DNA of 52,306 bases from CAZKGE01 sp964636405 (lineage in GTDB: Bacteria; Bacillota; Clostridia; Christensenellales; CAG-138). Positions 43,124 through 50,571 of this stretch are shown here, one piece after another; position 1 is the stretch's first letter, and each line of letters starts with the position of its first letter. The position numbers were made by a program, and so were the translations under genes. The notes below the pieces were generated by a model. It ran no database searches. It had not been told where the DNA came from and saw only the letters and a program-made list of their open reading frames with translations. The DNA is taken from contig CAZWSI010000016.1 of assembly GCA_964636405.1 (NCBI GenBank), positions 1 to 52,306 of the forward strand, written 5' to 3'.

Positions 43124-43690
43124 TTACTTTTTTCCTTCTTTATCGGCCTTGTTATCAGCCTTGCTATCGGCTTTGCCATCGGCCTTGGGGCCCAGAATCA
43201 TGAACATGTTCCGGCCCTCCATCTTGGGCGGGCGCTCCTTGACGGCGACATCCTGCACCATCTCAAAGAAGGCGCTCATCACGTCGAGGCCGATGCTCCC
43301 GTGCGTAATTTGCCGGCCGCGGAAACGGATGGATACCTTGACCTTGTTCCCGTCCGCAAGAAACTTTTTCGTAGCCTTGGCCTTAATCTCCATGTCGCGC
43401 ACGTCGATTGTGGCCGAGAGCCTCGTCTCCTTCATCTCAATGATCTTCTGGTTCTTGCGCTGCTCTTTATCGCGCTTAATCATTTCAAAACGGTACTTGC
43501 CATAGTCCATCAGCTTGCACACGGGGGGATTGCTGTTGGGCGCGATCTTGACAAGATCCAGAGAGCGCGAATCCGCAAGCGCCTGCGCCTCGCGAATTGC
43601 CACGATACCGAGCTGGCCGCCGTTTTCATCGATCAGCCGAACCTCTGCATCGCGAATCTCTTCATTGATCATCAGGTCCAAAGTAGCGAT
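43124..43690 (-). CDS. infC: Translation initiation factor IF-3, probable AUC start codon
   Basis: IF-3 keeps 30S subunits free and proofreads start codons. The product shows MINEEIRDAEVRLIDENGGQLGIV (N-domain), the linker KIAPNSNPPVCKLMDYGKYRFEM and the C-domain VKVSIRFRGRQITHGSIG. A Lys/Ala/Asp-rich tail follows (KADGKADSKADNKADKEGKK). GGAGGTG at 43703-43697 is eight bases before ATC at 43690, while the first ATG (43672) has no Shine-Dalgarno site. IF-3 genes in Bacillus and E. coli also start on an AUU-type codon that the factor itself discriminates against. Starting at ATC gives 188 aa. Confidence 0.9.
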   Translation of the reverse strand: MATLDLMINEEIRDAEVRLIDENGGQLGIVAIREAQALADSRSLDLVKIAPNSNPPVCKLMDYGKYRFEMIKRDKEQRKNQKIIEMKETRLSATIDVRDMEIKAKATKKFLADGNKVKVSIRFRGRQITHGSIGLDVMSAFFEMVQDVAVKERPPKMEGRNMFMILGPKADGKADSKADNKADKEGKK

Positions 43691-43703
43691 ATCAAAACAC
43701 CTC

Positions 43704-43809
43704 CAAATAAAATAGTGGGCGCATTGCGCGCCCACCAATCGGTACAAATTTCTGTTTGCAACCGTGCCTGGCGTTTGCCGGCAGGTGAGAAGCGGGCGCT
43801 TCTGCTTAC
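43704..43809 (-). ncRNA. L20-type ribosomal leader (autoregulatory RNA) with terminator
   Basis: The infC operon leader contains an AGAAGC...GCUUCUCACC helix (around 43783-43803) typical of the Firmicutes L20 leader, which the bL20 protein binds. It ends in a terminator hairpin: GTGGGCGC (43735-43728) and GCGCCCAC (43722-43715) on the minus strand, followed by the U-rich run UAUUUUAUUU (43714-43705). Binding of excess bL20 would favour the terminator, which sits directly before the infC Shine-Dalgarno site. Confidence 0.8.
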
Positions 43810-43815
43810 TTGAGT

Positions 43816-43844
43816 ATTATAGCCGCGCAGAGCGCGCCTGTCAA
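43816..43844 (-). promoter_or_regulatory. Consensus promoter of infC-rpmI-rplT
   Basis: On the minus strand TTGACA (43844-43839), a 17-bp spacer and TATAAT (43821-43816) match the sigma-A consensus exactly, as fits a strong ribosomal-protein operon. The leader RNA starts near 43809. Confidence 0.92.
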
Positions 43845-43916
43845 GGCAAACCTTGCGAAAAGCCCGCGTTTTTTCGGACGGTTTCGGGCTTCCGCGCAAG
43901 CGGACGTGCAATTCCG

Positions 43917-45227
43917 TCAATCGTCCGTGTCAAAGCTCTCCAGGGTCGATTTCTTTGCCTCGGGCTTGGAATCCCCATACTTGGCGAACAGGATGGGAAT
44001 CATCGAAAGCGCCACAAACGCCGCGCCGTACGGGAACAGCACGCCGTAGCCGAAAAACTGGAGCAAATACCCGGAGAGAATCGGCGTAACCACCTGCGCG
44101 GCCATGGAGCAGGTGTAATAATAGCCCGTGTACTTGCCCACGTTGCCAAAGCGCGAAATCTCCCACACCATGGGGAAGGTATTGACCGTAACGGCCGCCT
44201 GTGCAAAGCCCACCGCCACAAACATGACGTACAGGAGCGGCGAAAAGCTTTTCGCGCCGACCGCGCCGAAAATGAAGCAGGCGAGCGCTACGCCAAGGCC
44301 GATGAGGATGGTCTTTTTGCGCCCGATGCGGGAAGCCAGCTTGCCGATGGGCAGATAGGAAACAACCGCCGCCACCGTGGCCACCAGCAGGAGCGTCGAG
44401 GCGCTGCCGAGGCCGCTCGACCACATGGCCGTGGCATACTTGGTAAAGGCCGTGGTGATGGCGTTATAGCCGAAAAACCACAGCGCAATCGTGGCCAGAA
44501 TGAGAATGAGGCTGCGGCGCACATCCGGCGGAAGCTTCTCCTTGCCATCCTGCACAACGGACTTGCTTTGATCCTCATCCTCGGTCACGCCGTAGTTGAT
44601 TTCGCGCATCTCCGCAACGATCTTGCGCTCCGGGACCGTGAGCGCCACCGTCAGCGCCGCCACGCCCATGAGCACGGCCACGGCGATAAAGAGATACAGA
44701 TAGTTGGTCTTCATGCCGTCGGCCTCGGTGACGAGGAACTTGACCGCGCCGAGCGTGAACGCGCCGCCCAGCGCGCCCATGAGATTGATGACCGCGTTGC
44801 CCTTGCTGCGCAGGGGCTTGGGCGTTACGTCCGGCATGAGAGCCACGGCGGGCGAGCGGTACGAGCCCATGGCCAGCAGCAGGCAGCCCAGCACCACTAC
44901 AAACACGGCGGTGGAGACGTTGTGGTTCCATATGCCATGGCAGTTATCCAGAACGGGAATGAGGATCATGAGCAGGATCGCGGCCGCCGTGCCGCCGATG
45001 ATAAAGGGGATGCGGCGGCCCGTCTTGTCCGACAGCGCGCCAAACAGCGGCAGCAAAAACAGCGCCACGATATTGTCCATGGCCATAACGATGCCCGCCG
45101 GGCCGTCCTTCATGCCGTAGGTATCGCGCAAAATGAGGGGGATGACCGCGTCGTACATCTGCCAAAAGGCGCAGATGGAAAGAAAGGCGAAACCGACTAA
45201 AAAGGTGCGTTTGTAATTAAGTTTCAC
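43917..45227 (-). CDS. MFS transporter (GPH/SLC45-like), substrate unknown
   Basis: The 436-aa protein has 12 membrane helices and an N-half motif ALSDKTGRRIPFIIGG after helix 2, similar to sucrose/GPH-type symporters. An acidic loop between the halves (EDEDQSKSVVQDGKEK) separates them. The start is a GTG at 45227, supported by GGGAG seven bases upstream; an ATG-led longer frame has no site. The 3' end sits close to the infC promoter. Its cargo is unknown. Confidence 0.8.
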   Translation of the reverse strand: MKLNYKRTFLVGFAFLSICAFWQMYDAVIPLILRDTYGMKDGPAGIVMAMDNIVALFLLPLFGALSDKTGRRIPFIIGGTAAAILLMILIPVLDNCHGIWNHNVSTAVFVVVLGCLLLAMGSYRSPAVALMPDVTPKPLRSKGNAVINLMGALGGAFTLGAVKFLVTEADGMKTNYLYLFIAVAVLMGVAALTVALTVPERKIVAEMREINYGVTEDEDQSKSVVQDGKEKLPPDVRRSLILILATIALWFFGYNAITTAFTKYATAMWSSGLGSASTLLLVATVAAVVSYLPIGKLASRIGRKKTILIGLGVALACFIFGAVGAKSFSPLLYVMFVAVGFAQAAVTVNTFPMVWEISRFGNVGKYTGYYYTCSMAAQVVTPILSGYLLQFFGYGVLFPYGAAFVALSMIPILFAKYGDSKPEAKKSTLESFDTDD

Positions 45228-45373
45228 TGTTTTACTCCCGTCCCGCGCGCCGGCGCGCGCTGTAAAAATTGAAAATAGCGTGGAACCGTCCGTTTCTTTA
45301 AAAGAGCAGGTGTTCTGTTGATGCGCATGGCGCAAACGAGCAACAACCTATATCAATCTTACATGATTATTGT

Positions 45374-45379
45374 TATAAT
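45374..45379 (+). promoter_or_regulatory. Extended -10 promoter of the second phosphodiesterase
   Basis: TGT-TATAAT (45371-45379) lies 30 bases before the ATG at 45409. The box sits in a short palindrome ATTGT...ACAAT (45369-45373 and 45381-45385) that could serve as an operator. Confidence 0.5.
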
Positions 45380-45408
45380 GACAATAGATTTTCCGCGGGA
45401 GGAACGGT

Positions 45409-46284
45409 ATGGAAGGTTTCTGGCGGGTATTCGATCTTGTTGTGGAGCTTGCGGCGCTGTTTGGTTGCGTCTGGCTCTTTCTTGTTTTCCCCTGGCCGGC
45501 CGGGCGCAAACGGCGCGCGCCGTTTGCAGGCCGCTGCTATGCGCACCGCGGGCTGTATGAAAAGGATCAGTCCGTCCCCGAAAACAGTCTGGAGGCCTTT
45601 GCGCGCGCCGCGGCGGCCGGTTACGGCGTCGAGCTCGACGTGCAGCTCACCAGGGACGGACAGCCTGTCGTTTTTCACGACGATTCGCTCGTGCGCGCGT
45701 GCGGCGCGCAGGGCAAGGTGTGCGATTATGCGCTTACCGCGCTCAGGGAGCTGCCGCTTTTTGGTACGGCGCACCGCGTGCCGCTGCTCGCCGACGCGCT
45801 CGACGCGCTTGCCCGGGGCATTGACGCGCAAAGCGGCCGCCCCGCCCCCGCGCCGCTCATTGTGGAGCTGAAAAGCTGCCCCAAGGCCGACCGAAGCGAG
45901 CTGTGCGAAAAGACGCTCGCGCTGCTTTCCGCCTACCCGGGCCCTTTCTGCGTGGAGAGCTTCGATCCGTTTCTCGTGCGCTATTTGTATAAGCACGCGC
46001 CGGACGTAACGCGCGGGCAGCTCACCCAGGCCTATCGCTATTCGCGCAAGGGCCTGCCGGGCCCGCTCGCCTTTTTGATGAGCCGCGCGCTGTCAAACTT
46101 TGCCACCCGCCCGCATTTCCTCGCCTATCGCTATGGGGAAAAGTGCCTCTCTGCGCGGGCGTGCGAGCTTCTCGGGGCCATGCGCGTGGTGTGGACCATC
46201 CGCTCGCCCTCCGAATTTGGCGCGGTGAAGCAGCGCGCCGACTGCGTTATATTCGAGCACTTTCTGCCCGAAGCGCGATTCTAA
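45409..46284 (+). CDS. Membrane-anchored glycerophosphodiester phosphodiesterase
   Basis: The 291-aa protein has an N-terminal membrane helix (about residues 8-28) and a GDPD domain: RCYAHRGLYEKDQSVPENSLEAF, then VELDVQLTRDGQPVVFHDDSL with the active-site His and metal ligands. It would hydrolyse glycerophosphodiesters at the membrane. It has little similarity outside the motifs to the cytoplasmic enzyme at 40281, and the two lie 4.2 kb apart. GGGAGG precedes the ATG. Confidence 0.85.
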   Translation: MEGFWRVFDLVVELAALFGCVWLFLVFPWPAGRKRRAPFAGRCYAHRGLYEKDQSVPENSLEAFARAAAAGYGVELDVQLTRDGQPVVFHDDSLVRACGAQGKVCDYALTALRELPLFGTAHRVPLLADALDALARGIDAQSGRPAPAPLIVELKSCPKADRSELCEKTLALLSAYPGPFCVESFDPFLVRYLYKHAPDVTRGQLTQAYRYSRKGLPGPLAFLMSRALSNFATRPHFLAYRYGEKCLSARACELLGAMRVVWTIRSPSEFGAVKQRADCVIFEHFLPEARF

Positions 46285-46325
46285 TACGAAGCAGCCGCAT
46301 GCAAACGGCATGCCCCGGCTTTGCC

Positions 46326-46538
46326 TTAGCCCCGCAAACGCGCCAGTACCTCCTGCATCTTCGCCCGCTGCTGCTCCGACAGCATGGGATAGAGCAAGCG
46401 GTAAATCTCCTCCAGTTTTGAATCGTTCATATCGCCCGAGGCGCGCGCTTCGTCGGTCATGCCCCGGAGCGCATCAAACAGTTCCGCCTCCGATCTGCCG
46501 GCGTATTGCTCGGCCTGCCGCATGATTTCATCCTGCAT
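46326..46538 (-). CDS. Small helical protein of unknown function
   Basis: This 70-aa protein is all-helical in appearance and charged, starting MQDEIMRQAEQYAGRSEAEL and ending EQQRAKMQEVLARLRG. No family is recognised. AGGAGGGG stands about ten bases before the ATG at 46538. It is transcribed away from the gene at 46625, with 86 bases between the starts, so the two may share regulation. Confidence 0.55.
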   Translation of the reverse strand: MQDEIMRQAEQYAGRSEAELFDALRGMTDEARASGDMNDSKLEEIYRLLYPMLSEQQRAKMQEVLARLRG

Positions 46539-46624
46539 GTGCTTTCCCCTCCTTTTCTCCAAGTTTATGCGCGAGTTCCGTTTTTTGTGATGCCCGCGTA
46601 TGATGGAGCAAAGGAGGTGGCGAT

Positions 46625-47068
46625 ATGCCGCAGCAGACGATCGGTGGCTTACAGCCCAAGAATACGCCCGCAAACGCGGGGCCGAACGCAAACACGAACG
46701 CAAACGCGGATGCGGGCAGAGCCGAACACGTCCGCGACGCGTGGTCGCAGGGTCTGAACGCCGCTGTGGGTTTGGGCGATTATGTGCGCACCGAGCATGG
46801 GCGCGAGGGCGTAAAGCGCTTCGTTTACGCCATCATGCCGCTTGTGCCCTACAGCATGATTGAATCGCTTGCACGCGCGCTGGACGTACCCGCGCCCGCG
46901 CCCGGCCAAAGCGCGGAGCGCAGCGTGCGCATCGAGGAGGATAAGCCGCCGTCGAAGCCCCCCATGTCGCCCGATCAGATGCTTGCGCTTGTGCAGGCCA
47001 TGGGCGGCGGCGGGCAGAAAAGCGGCGGGCTTGACCCCAAGCTGCTGCTTCAGCTCCTTGGAAGCTAG
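46625..47068 (+). CDS. Hypothetical protein with Asn/Ala repeat and helical C-terminus
   Basis: The 147-aa protein is of unknown family. Its N-terminus (8-35) has a low-complexity Asn/Ala/Pro run (NTPANAGPNANTNANADAG). Residues 37-85 form helices with some hydrophobic content (GLNAAVGLGDYVRTEHGREGVKRFVYAIMPLVPYSMIESLARAL). The C-terminus, MLALVQAMGGGGQ...LDPKLLLQLLGS, is short helix-turn-helix-like. AAAGGAGG is just upstream. No signal peptide is seen. It pairs divergently with the 70-aa gene at 46538. Confidence 0.6.
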   Translation: MPQQTIGGLQPKNTPANAGPNANTNANADAGRAEHVRDAWSQGLNAAVGLGDYVRTEHGREGVKRFVYAIMPLVPYSMIESLARALDVPAPAPGQSAERSVRIEEDKPPSKPPMSPDQMLALVQAMGGGGQKSGGLDPKLLLQLLGS

Positions 47069-47245
47069 CGGCTGTCTGAAAGGCCGCGCCTACAGAGCGT
47101 CCCGCAATTTTTCCTGAGCCGGCGGGGCGCTCAAGCTCTATTGTGTCAAGTTGGGGAGACAAGCTTTCAGCGTCGCAGCATATCGTCACCCGCTGCGCAA
47201 CGGCGCGCCCCCCCGGCCGAAATCCCAATTAAGAGAATTTTTTTC
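47069..47245. other. Non-coding stretch before the palindromic element
   Basis: The stretch of 177 bases after the hypothetical gene has no supported reading frame, promoter or clear hairpin. It is mostly GC-rich and ends in a run of eight T before the palindromic element at 47246. It may be remnant DNA of an older gene or mobile element, but no homology is visible. Confidence 0.4.
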
Positions 47246-47394
47246 CAGGGCATGTTCATGAAAAAGTCTGCGGCTTGCAGAGAAAGAGTTTTCGCGCTGA
47301 TTTTGAAGAAAACTTCAAAACGAAGCCGCAAGAATCGATTACACAGGCGCACAGAGCGCCTAATTGCCTGAAAAGCTTTCATGAACATGCCCTG
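47246..47394. repeat. 149-bp palindromic element with nested hairpins (MITE-like or structured RNA)
   Basis: Perfect 18-bp terminal inverted repeats, CAGGGCATGTTCATGAAA at 47246-47263 and its complement at 47377-47394, enclose 113 bases without a supported gene. Inside are three more exact inverted repeats. TGCGGCTT (47269-47276) pairs with AAGCCGCA (47323-47330). TTTTGAAG (47301-47308) pairs with CTTCAAAA (47313-47320). AGGCGC (47345-47350) pairs with GCGCCT (47356-47361). The layout is a cloverleaf-like fold with an outer 18-bp stem. T-rich runs flank both ends, but no target duplication is clear. Confidence 0.65.
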
Positions 47395-47413
47395 TATTTT
47401 TTCCCCGCGCCGC

Positions 47414-47441
47414 TTGACAAGCTTTACAGTTATGTTACAAT
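47414..47441 (+). promoter_or_regulatory. Promoter of the TetR gene
   Basis: TTGACA (47414-47419), a 16-bp spacer and TACAAT (47436-47441) precede the TetR GTG start at 47491. The -10 box and start point lie inside the palindrome at 47435-47470. Confidence 0.75.
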
Positions 47442-47470
47442 TTATATGAACCTGTTCATATAAATTGTAA
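47435..47470. promoter_or_regulatory. Perfect 17+17 bp palindrome, likely TetR operator
   Basis: TTACAATTTATATGAAC (47435-47451), a CT centre and GTTCATATAAATTGTAA (47454-47470) form an exact palindrome over the TetR promoter's -10 and start region. Its position lets a bound dimer block transcription, so autorepression by the TetR protein that follows is the simplest reading. The core is AT-rich, in contrast to the GC-rich surroundings. Confidence 0.8.
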
Positions 47471-47490
47471 TCGGGAAGGACGGCGGTTCG

Positions 47491-48021
47491 GTGCCGAAGC
47501 GGATCGAAAATCTTCGGGAAAACATGATTAAGTGCGCAAAAGCGGAGCTGCTCGCGCACGGATACGACGCGCTCGCCATCCGAAGCGTGGCGCAGGGCTG
47601 CGGCATTGCCGTCGGAACGGTATATAACTATTTCCCCTCCAAGGATATGCTGGTCGCGGCGGTCATGCTGGAGGACTGGCTCACCACGCTTGAACGCATG
47701 CGCGCGCGCTGCCGCAGGGCCGCAAGCCTCCGCGGCGCGCTTACCGCGCTATACGAGGGCGTGACCGCTTTTTCCAACATATATCGGTCTGTGTGGGCTG
47801 GCTACAGCTTTTCCGCAAGCGCCCGTTCCGAGTTCGGCGAACGTCATAATCTGCTCGTGCGGCAGCTTGCCGACTGCGTCAAGCCCGCGCTTCAGCGCTT
47901 CGGCGCGGACGAGACGCCGGGCATGGACGTGTTTCTTGCGGAGAACATTCTGATTTGCGACAGCAATTCCGAAATGACCTTTGAGTTGCTTTTGCGCATC
48001 GCAACGCGCATTCTTGCATAA
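47491..48021 (+). CDS. TetR-family transcriptional regulator
   Basis: The 176-aa repressor has an N-terminal helix-turn-helix, GYDALAIRSVAQGCGIAVGTVYNYFPSKDMLVAAV (residues about 25-60), the TetR signature, followed by a ligand-binding helical domain with no recognised specificity. It starts with GTG at 47491. Its gene leads the run of redox genes to 52254, and the palindrome at 47435-47470 overlaps its own promoter, so it probably controls all of them. The inducer is unknown. Confidence 0.85.
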   Translation: MPKRIENLRENMIKCAKAELLAHGYDALAIRSVAQGCGIAVGTVYNYFPSKDMLVAAVMLEDWLTTLERMRARCRRAASLRGALTALYEGVTAFSNIYRSVWAGYSFSASARSEFGERHNLLVRQLADCVKPALQRFGADETPGMDVFLAENILICDSNSEMTFELLLRIATRILA

Positions 48022-48042
48022 ATCAAAAAAAGGAGAGAAATC

Positions 48043-48969
48043 ATGTCCAGCTTTGAGAATCTCAGAATCGTTGACAACTTTTATCAAACCTCGTCCTTCT
48101 TCCCCATGCCGACCATCCTGGTCAGCACGGTGGCGGAGGACGGAACCACCTCGCTTGGGCCTTATTCGCTCGTCGCGCCGTACTATATCGCCGGGCGCGA
48201 TTATTACGCCATGCTGCTTTGCACGCGCAATTCGTCCAATACCGCTCAGCATCTGCTGCGCTACGGCAAGTGCGCGTTAAACTTTATCCCGGACGACAAA
48301 AAAACCTTTAAGGAAGTCGTTCGACTGGGCTGGCCTGGCGACAAGCCCTCCGAAAAAATGAAGGACTGCCGCTTTACGCTCGAGGACGGCCAAATGGCGG
48401 CCGCAAACCCCGGCGAGGTCTTCCCCAAGGTCGTCGCCGAGGCGTTTCAGGTGATGGAATGCACCTGGATGCGCGAGCTTGACAACGCGCAGGATGACAA
48501 GCCCGGCGAGCTGAACGGCTATCCCGGCCCGTATCACGACTTTAACGGCGTGACCTCGCCCTTTGGCGCGCACTTTATCCTGCGCGTGGATAAGATTCTC
48601 ATGAAGAAGCGCTATTACAACGCCATCATCAACGGCGTAAAGGCCTCCGAATTCCCGCATGTGCCGGTGGACTACGGCTATCGCGACAGCAAGAACTTCT
48701 GGTATACCAAGTTCCGCCGTCCGCACCCGGAAATTCTGCCTGTGCGGGAAGCGAGCCTCGAGTCCGTGCGCTATGCGGCCGACCGCATCGACGACACCAT
48801 TAAATTTACGGACGAAGCCTGCCTGAAAATGATCAAGGTTCCGCGCATCTTCCTTCCAACCGCGCTCAAGGGCTGCGTCCAGTGGGCCAGAGAAAACGGC
48901 GTGACCCTCATTACGGAGGAGCACATGAACATCATCAACGACAAGCGCAGCAAGGAAAAAAACAAGTAA
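48043..48969 (+). CDS. Flavin reductase-like (split-barrel) protein
   Basis: The 308-aa protein begins with a flavin-reductase-like split barrel: FFPMPTILVSTVAEDGTTSLGPYSLVAPYYIAG, CTRNSSNTAQHLLRYGKCALNFIP. These strands and the N-terminal pattern match FMN-binding oxidoreductases. The C-terminal part (about 200-308) is not recognised. Reduction of flavin or a flavin-linked substrate is inferred. It lies 22 bases after the TetR gene, with AAGGAGAG upstream of the ATG. Confidence 0.6.
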   Translation: MSSFENLRIVDNFYQTSSFFPMPTILVSTVAEDGTTSLGPYSLVAPYYIAGRDYYAMLLCTRNSSNTAQHLLRYGKCALNFIPDDKKTFKEVVRLGWPGDKPSEKMKDCRFTLEDGQMAAANPGEVFPKVVAEAFQVMECTWMRELDNAQDDKPGELNGYPGPYHDFNGVTSPFGAHFILRVDKILMKKRYYNAIINGVKASEFPHVPVDYGYRDSKNFWYTKFRRPHPEILPVREASLESVRYAADRIDDTIKFTDEACLKMIKVPRIFLPTALKGCVQWARENGVTLITEEHMNIINDKRSKEKNK

Positions 48970-48983
48970 GCGGGGGGCGCGTC

Positions 48984-49685
48984 ATGACGTTTAAAAAGCT
49001 TCAATCGGTGCTGGAGGAAAGCGCGGCGGCTTTCGGCGGGCGCTTTCCGCTCACCGAGCTTCCCGCGGGCGGGTACGCGTCCATGCGTTCGCCCAGGCTC
49101 CTGCCTGTGCTGCGCTTTTCCGTGCGCAGATATGCAGCGGAGGGCTTGGGCAACCTCTTTACCATGTACACGCGCGGGATGGGTGGGCTTATGCAGCTTG
49201 CCACGCTCGTGTGCACGCCCAACGCGGGCACGGACGCGCCGCTTCTGCTTGTGGACGTGATGGCCATGGCCAAAAAACGCGCGGTCTTTGTGGAGTATTA
49301 CGATCTCACCGCGAAGGGTGCGGATTGCCCCGCACTCTTGCGCGTCGCCGCGCGCTACGCGCAAATTGCGGACTACCCGGAAAAACCCGCGTGGTATATC
49401 GAGGAGCGCGCGCCCTATTCGCTCATCAAGGGCGGAAGCGACGAAGCCGCGCTCCTTTCCATGCTGGCGGATTCCGTCGCGGCCTATGCGGACGGTTGCC
49501 GGGAAAAGACCGTGCCGCGCGCGGAAAACCTTGCGGGCCTGCGGGCCTTTGTCGACCGTATGGCGATTGAGGGGAATCCCTCCTCGGCCGCCATGCGGCG
49601 CGTGCTTGGCGAGTCCGGCGCGGAACGCTTCTTCCGCATGGCCGTCATGCCCGCTTCCTACACGACGGAACCCTTAGAATTGTAA
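48984..49685 (+). CDS. Hypothetical protein, weakly resembling ferredoxin-dependent bilin reductases
   Basis: The 233-aa protein has no firm family. The segment LATLVCTPNAGTDAPLLLVDVMAMAKKRAVFVEYYDLT (around residues 73-110) lines up by pattern with the FDBR region LDILHCVMFP...LPMFGCDLV...AAIVDLSP of PcyA/PebS-type bilin reductases, and the length matches theirs. This is my inference from pattern only. A paralog begins at 52007. The ATG at 48984 follows a GGGGGG stretch. It lies 14 bases after the flavin-reductase-like gene. Confidence 0.45.
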   Translation: MTFKKLQSVLEESAAAFGGRFPLTELPAGGYASMRSPRLLPVLRFSVRRYAAEGLGNLFTMYTRGMGGLMQLATLVCTPNAGTDAPLLLVDVMAMAKKRAVFVEYYDLTAKGADCPALLRVAARYAQIADYPEKPAWYIEERAPYSLIKGGSDEAALLSMLADSVAAYADGCREKTVPRAENLAGLRAFVDRMAIEGNPSSAAMRRVLGESGAERFFRMAVMPASYTTEPLEL

Positions 49686-49704
49686 TAAACAGGAGGAAAG
49701 AATC

Positions 49705-50550
49705 ATGAAAATCGTATTGGCCGGCGCGTATGGCAATCTTGGAAGCGATATCTTCCGCGCGCTTCTCGCGGCGGGGCACGAGGTCGTCGCGGCGGATATG
49801 ATCGAGCGCGATCTGGGCCTGAACGGCAACTACAGCTTTAAAAAGCTCGACGTAACCAAGCCCGAGGCGCTCATGGGCCTCTGCGACGGCGCGGACGCGG
49901 TCATCACCACGGTGGGCCTGACCAAGACCTCCGCTACGCTCAACAATTACCAGATCGACTATCAGGGCAACCTGAATCTGCTGAATGAAGCCAAGCGCGC
50001 GGGCGTGAAGAAATTCGTCTATATCTCCGTGCTCAAGGCCGACAAAGCGCCCAAGGTGCCCATGCTCCACGCCAAATACCTCATGGAGGAGGCGCTCAAA
50101 AAGAGCGGGATGGATTATCTCATCTACCGCCCGACTGGATATTTCTACGATATCGTCAAGGTTTTCAAGCCCATGGTCGAGAAGGGCGAGGTTACGCTCC
50201 TCGGCAAAAAGCCCGTGCACGCCAACGTGATCGATACGCCGGACTTCGCGGACTATATTGTCAAGCATATCGGCGACAAGAACCTGACCGTATCCATCGG
50301 CGGCAAGGAAACCTACAGCTATGAGGAGCTTGCCAACATGTGCTTTGCCGCAGCAGGCAAGCCGGCCGTGATCAAGCGCGCTCCGGCGTTCCTTTTCGAC
50401 GTGCTGGCCTTTGTCAACAAGCTCAAGAAGAACGGCAAGGAAGCCATCCTGCGCTTCAGCAAGTGGACGCTGACGGAGGAAATGGTGGGCGACGTTTGCT
50501 ACGGCGAGCACAGCTTCGCACAGTACATTAAGGATAGCTTTAAGAAGTAA
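49705..50550 (+). CDS. NAD(P)-binding NmrA-like oxidoreductase (atypical SDR)
   Basis: The 281-aa Rossmann protein starts MKIVLAGAYGNLGSDIFRALL (GxxGxxG NAD(P) motif), then shows the atypical SDR pattern VKKFVYISVLKA and a short YRPTGYFYDI segment. It lacks the classical YxxxK catalytic pair in its usual place, so it may be a redox sensor or a reductase of a nonclassical type. AGGAGG precedes the ATG. It is fourth in the TetR-led set. Confidence 0.75.
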   Translation: MKIVLAGAYGNLGSDIFRALLAAGHEVVAADMIERDLGLNGNYSFKKLDVTKPEALMGLCDGADAVITTVGLTKTSATLNNYQIDYQGNLNLLNEAKRAGVKKFVYISVLKADKAPKVPMLHAKYLMEEALKKSGMDYLIYRPTGYFYDIVKVFKPMVEKGEVTLLGKKPVHANVIDTPDFADYIVKHIGDKNLTVSIGGKETYSYEELANMCFAAAGKPAVIKRAPAFLFDVLAFVNKLKKNGKEAILRFSKWTLTEEMVGDVCYGEHSFAQYIKDSFKK

Positions 50551-50571
50551 AAGGGAAGGGAGTCTATCGCA

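Noticed and set aside
43856..43894. AAGCCCG...CGGGCTT hairpin after the MFS gene as terminator
   Set aside because: It has a 20-plus-base loop and only a short T-run, and it lies beside the infC -35 box; too weak to list.
46673..46712. Repeated AACGCG/AACACG units
   Set aside because: They encode the Asn/Ala run of the 147-aa protein; the period is short and not a separate element.
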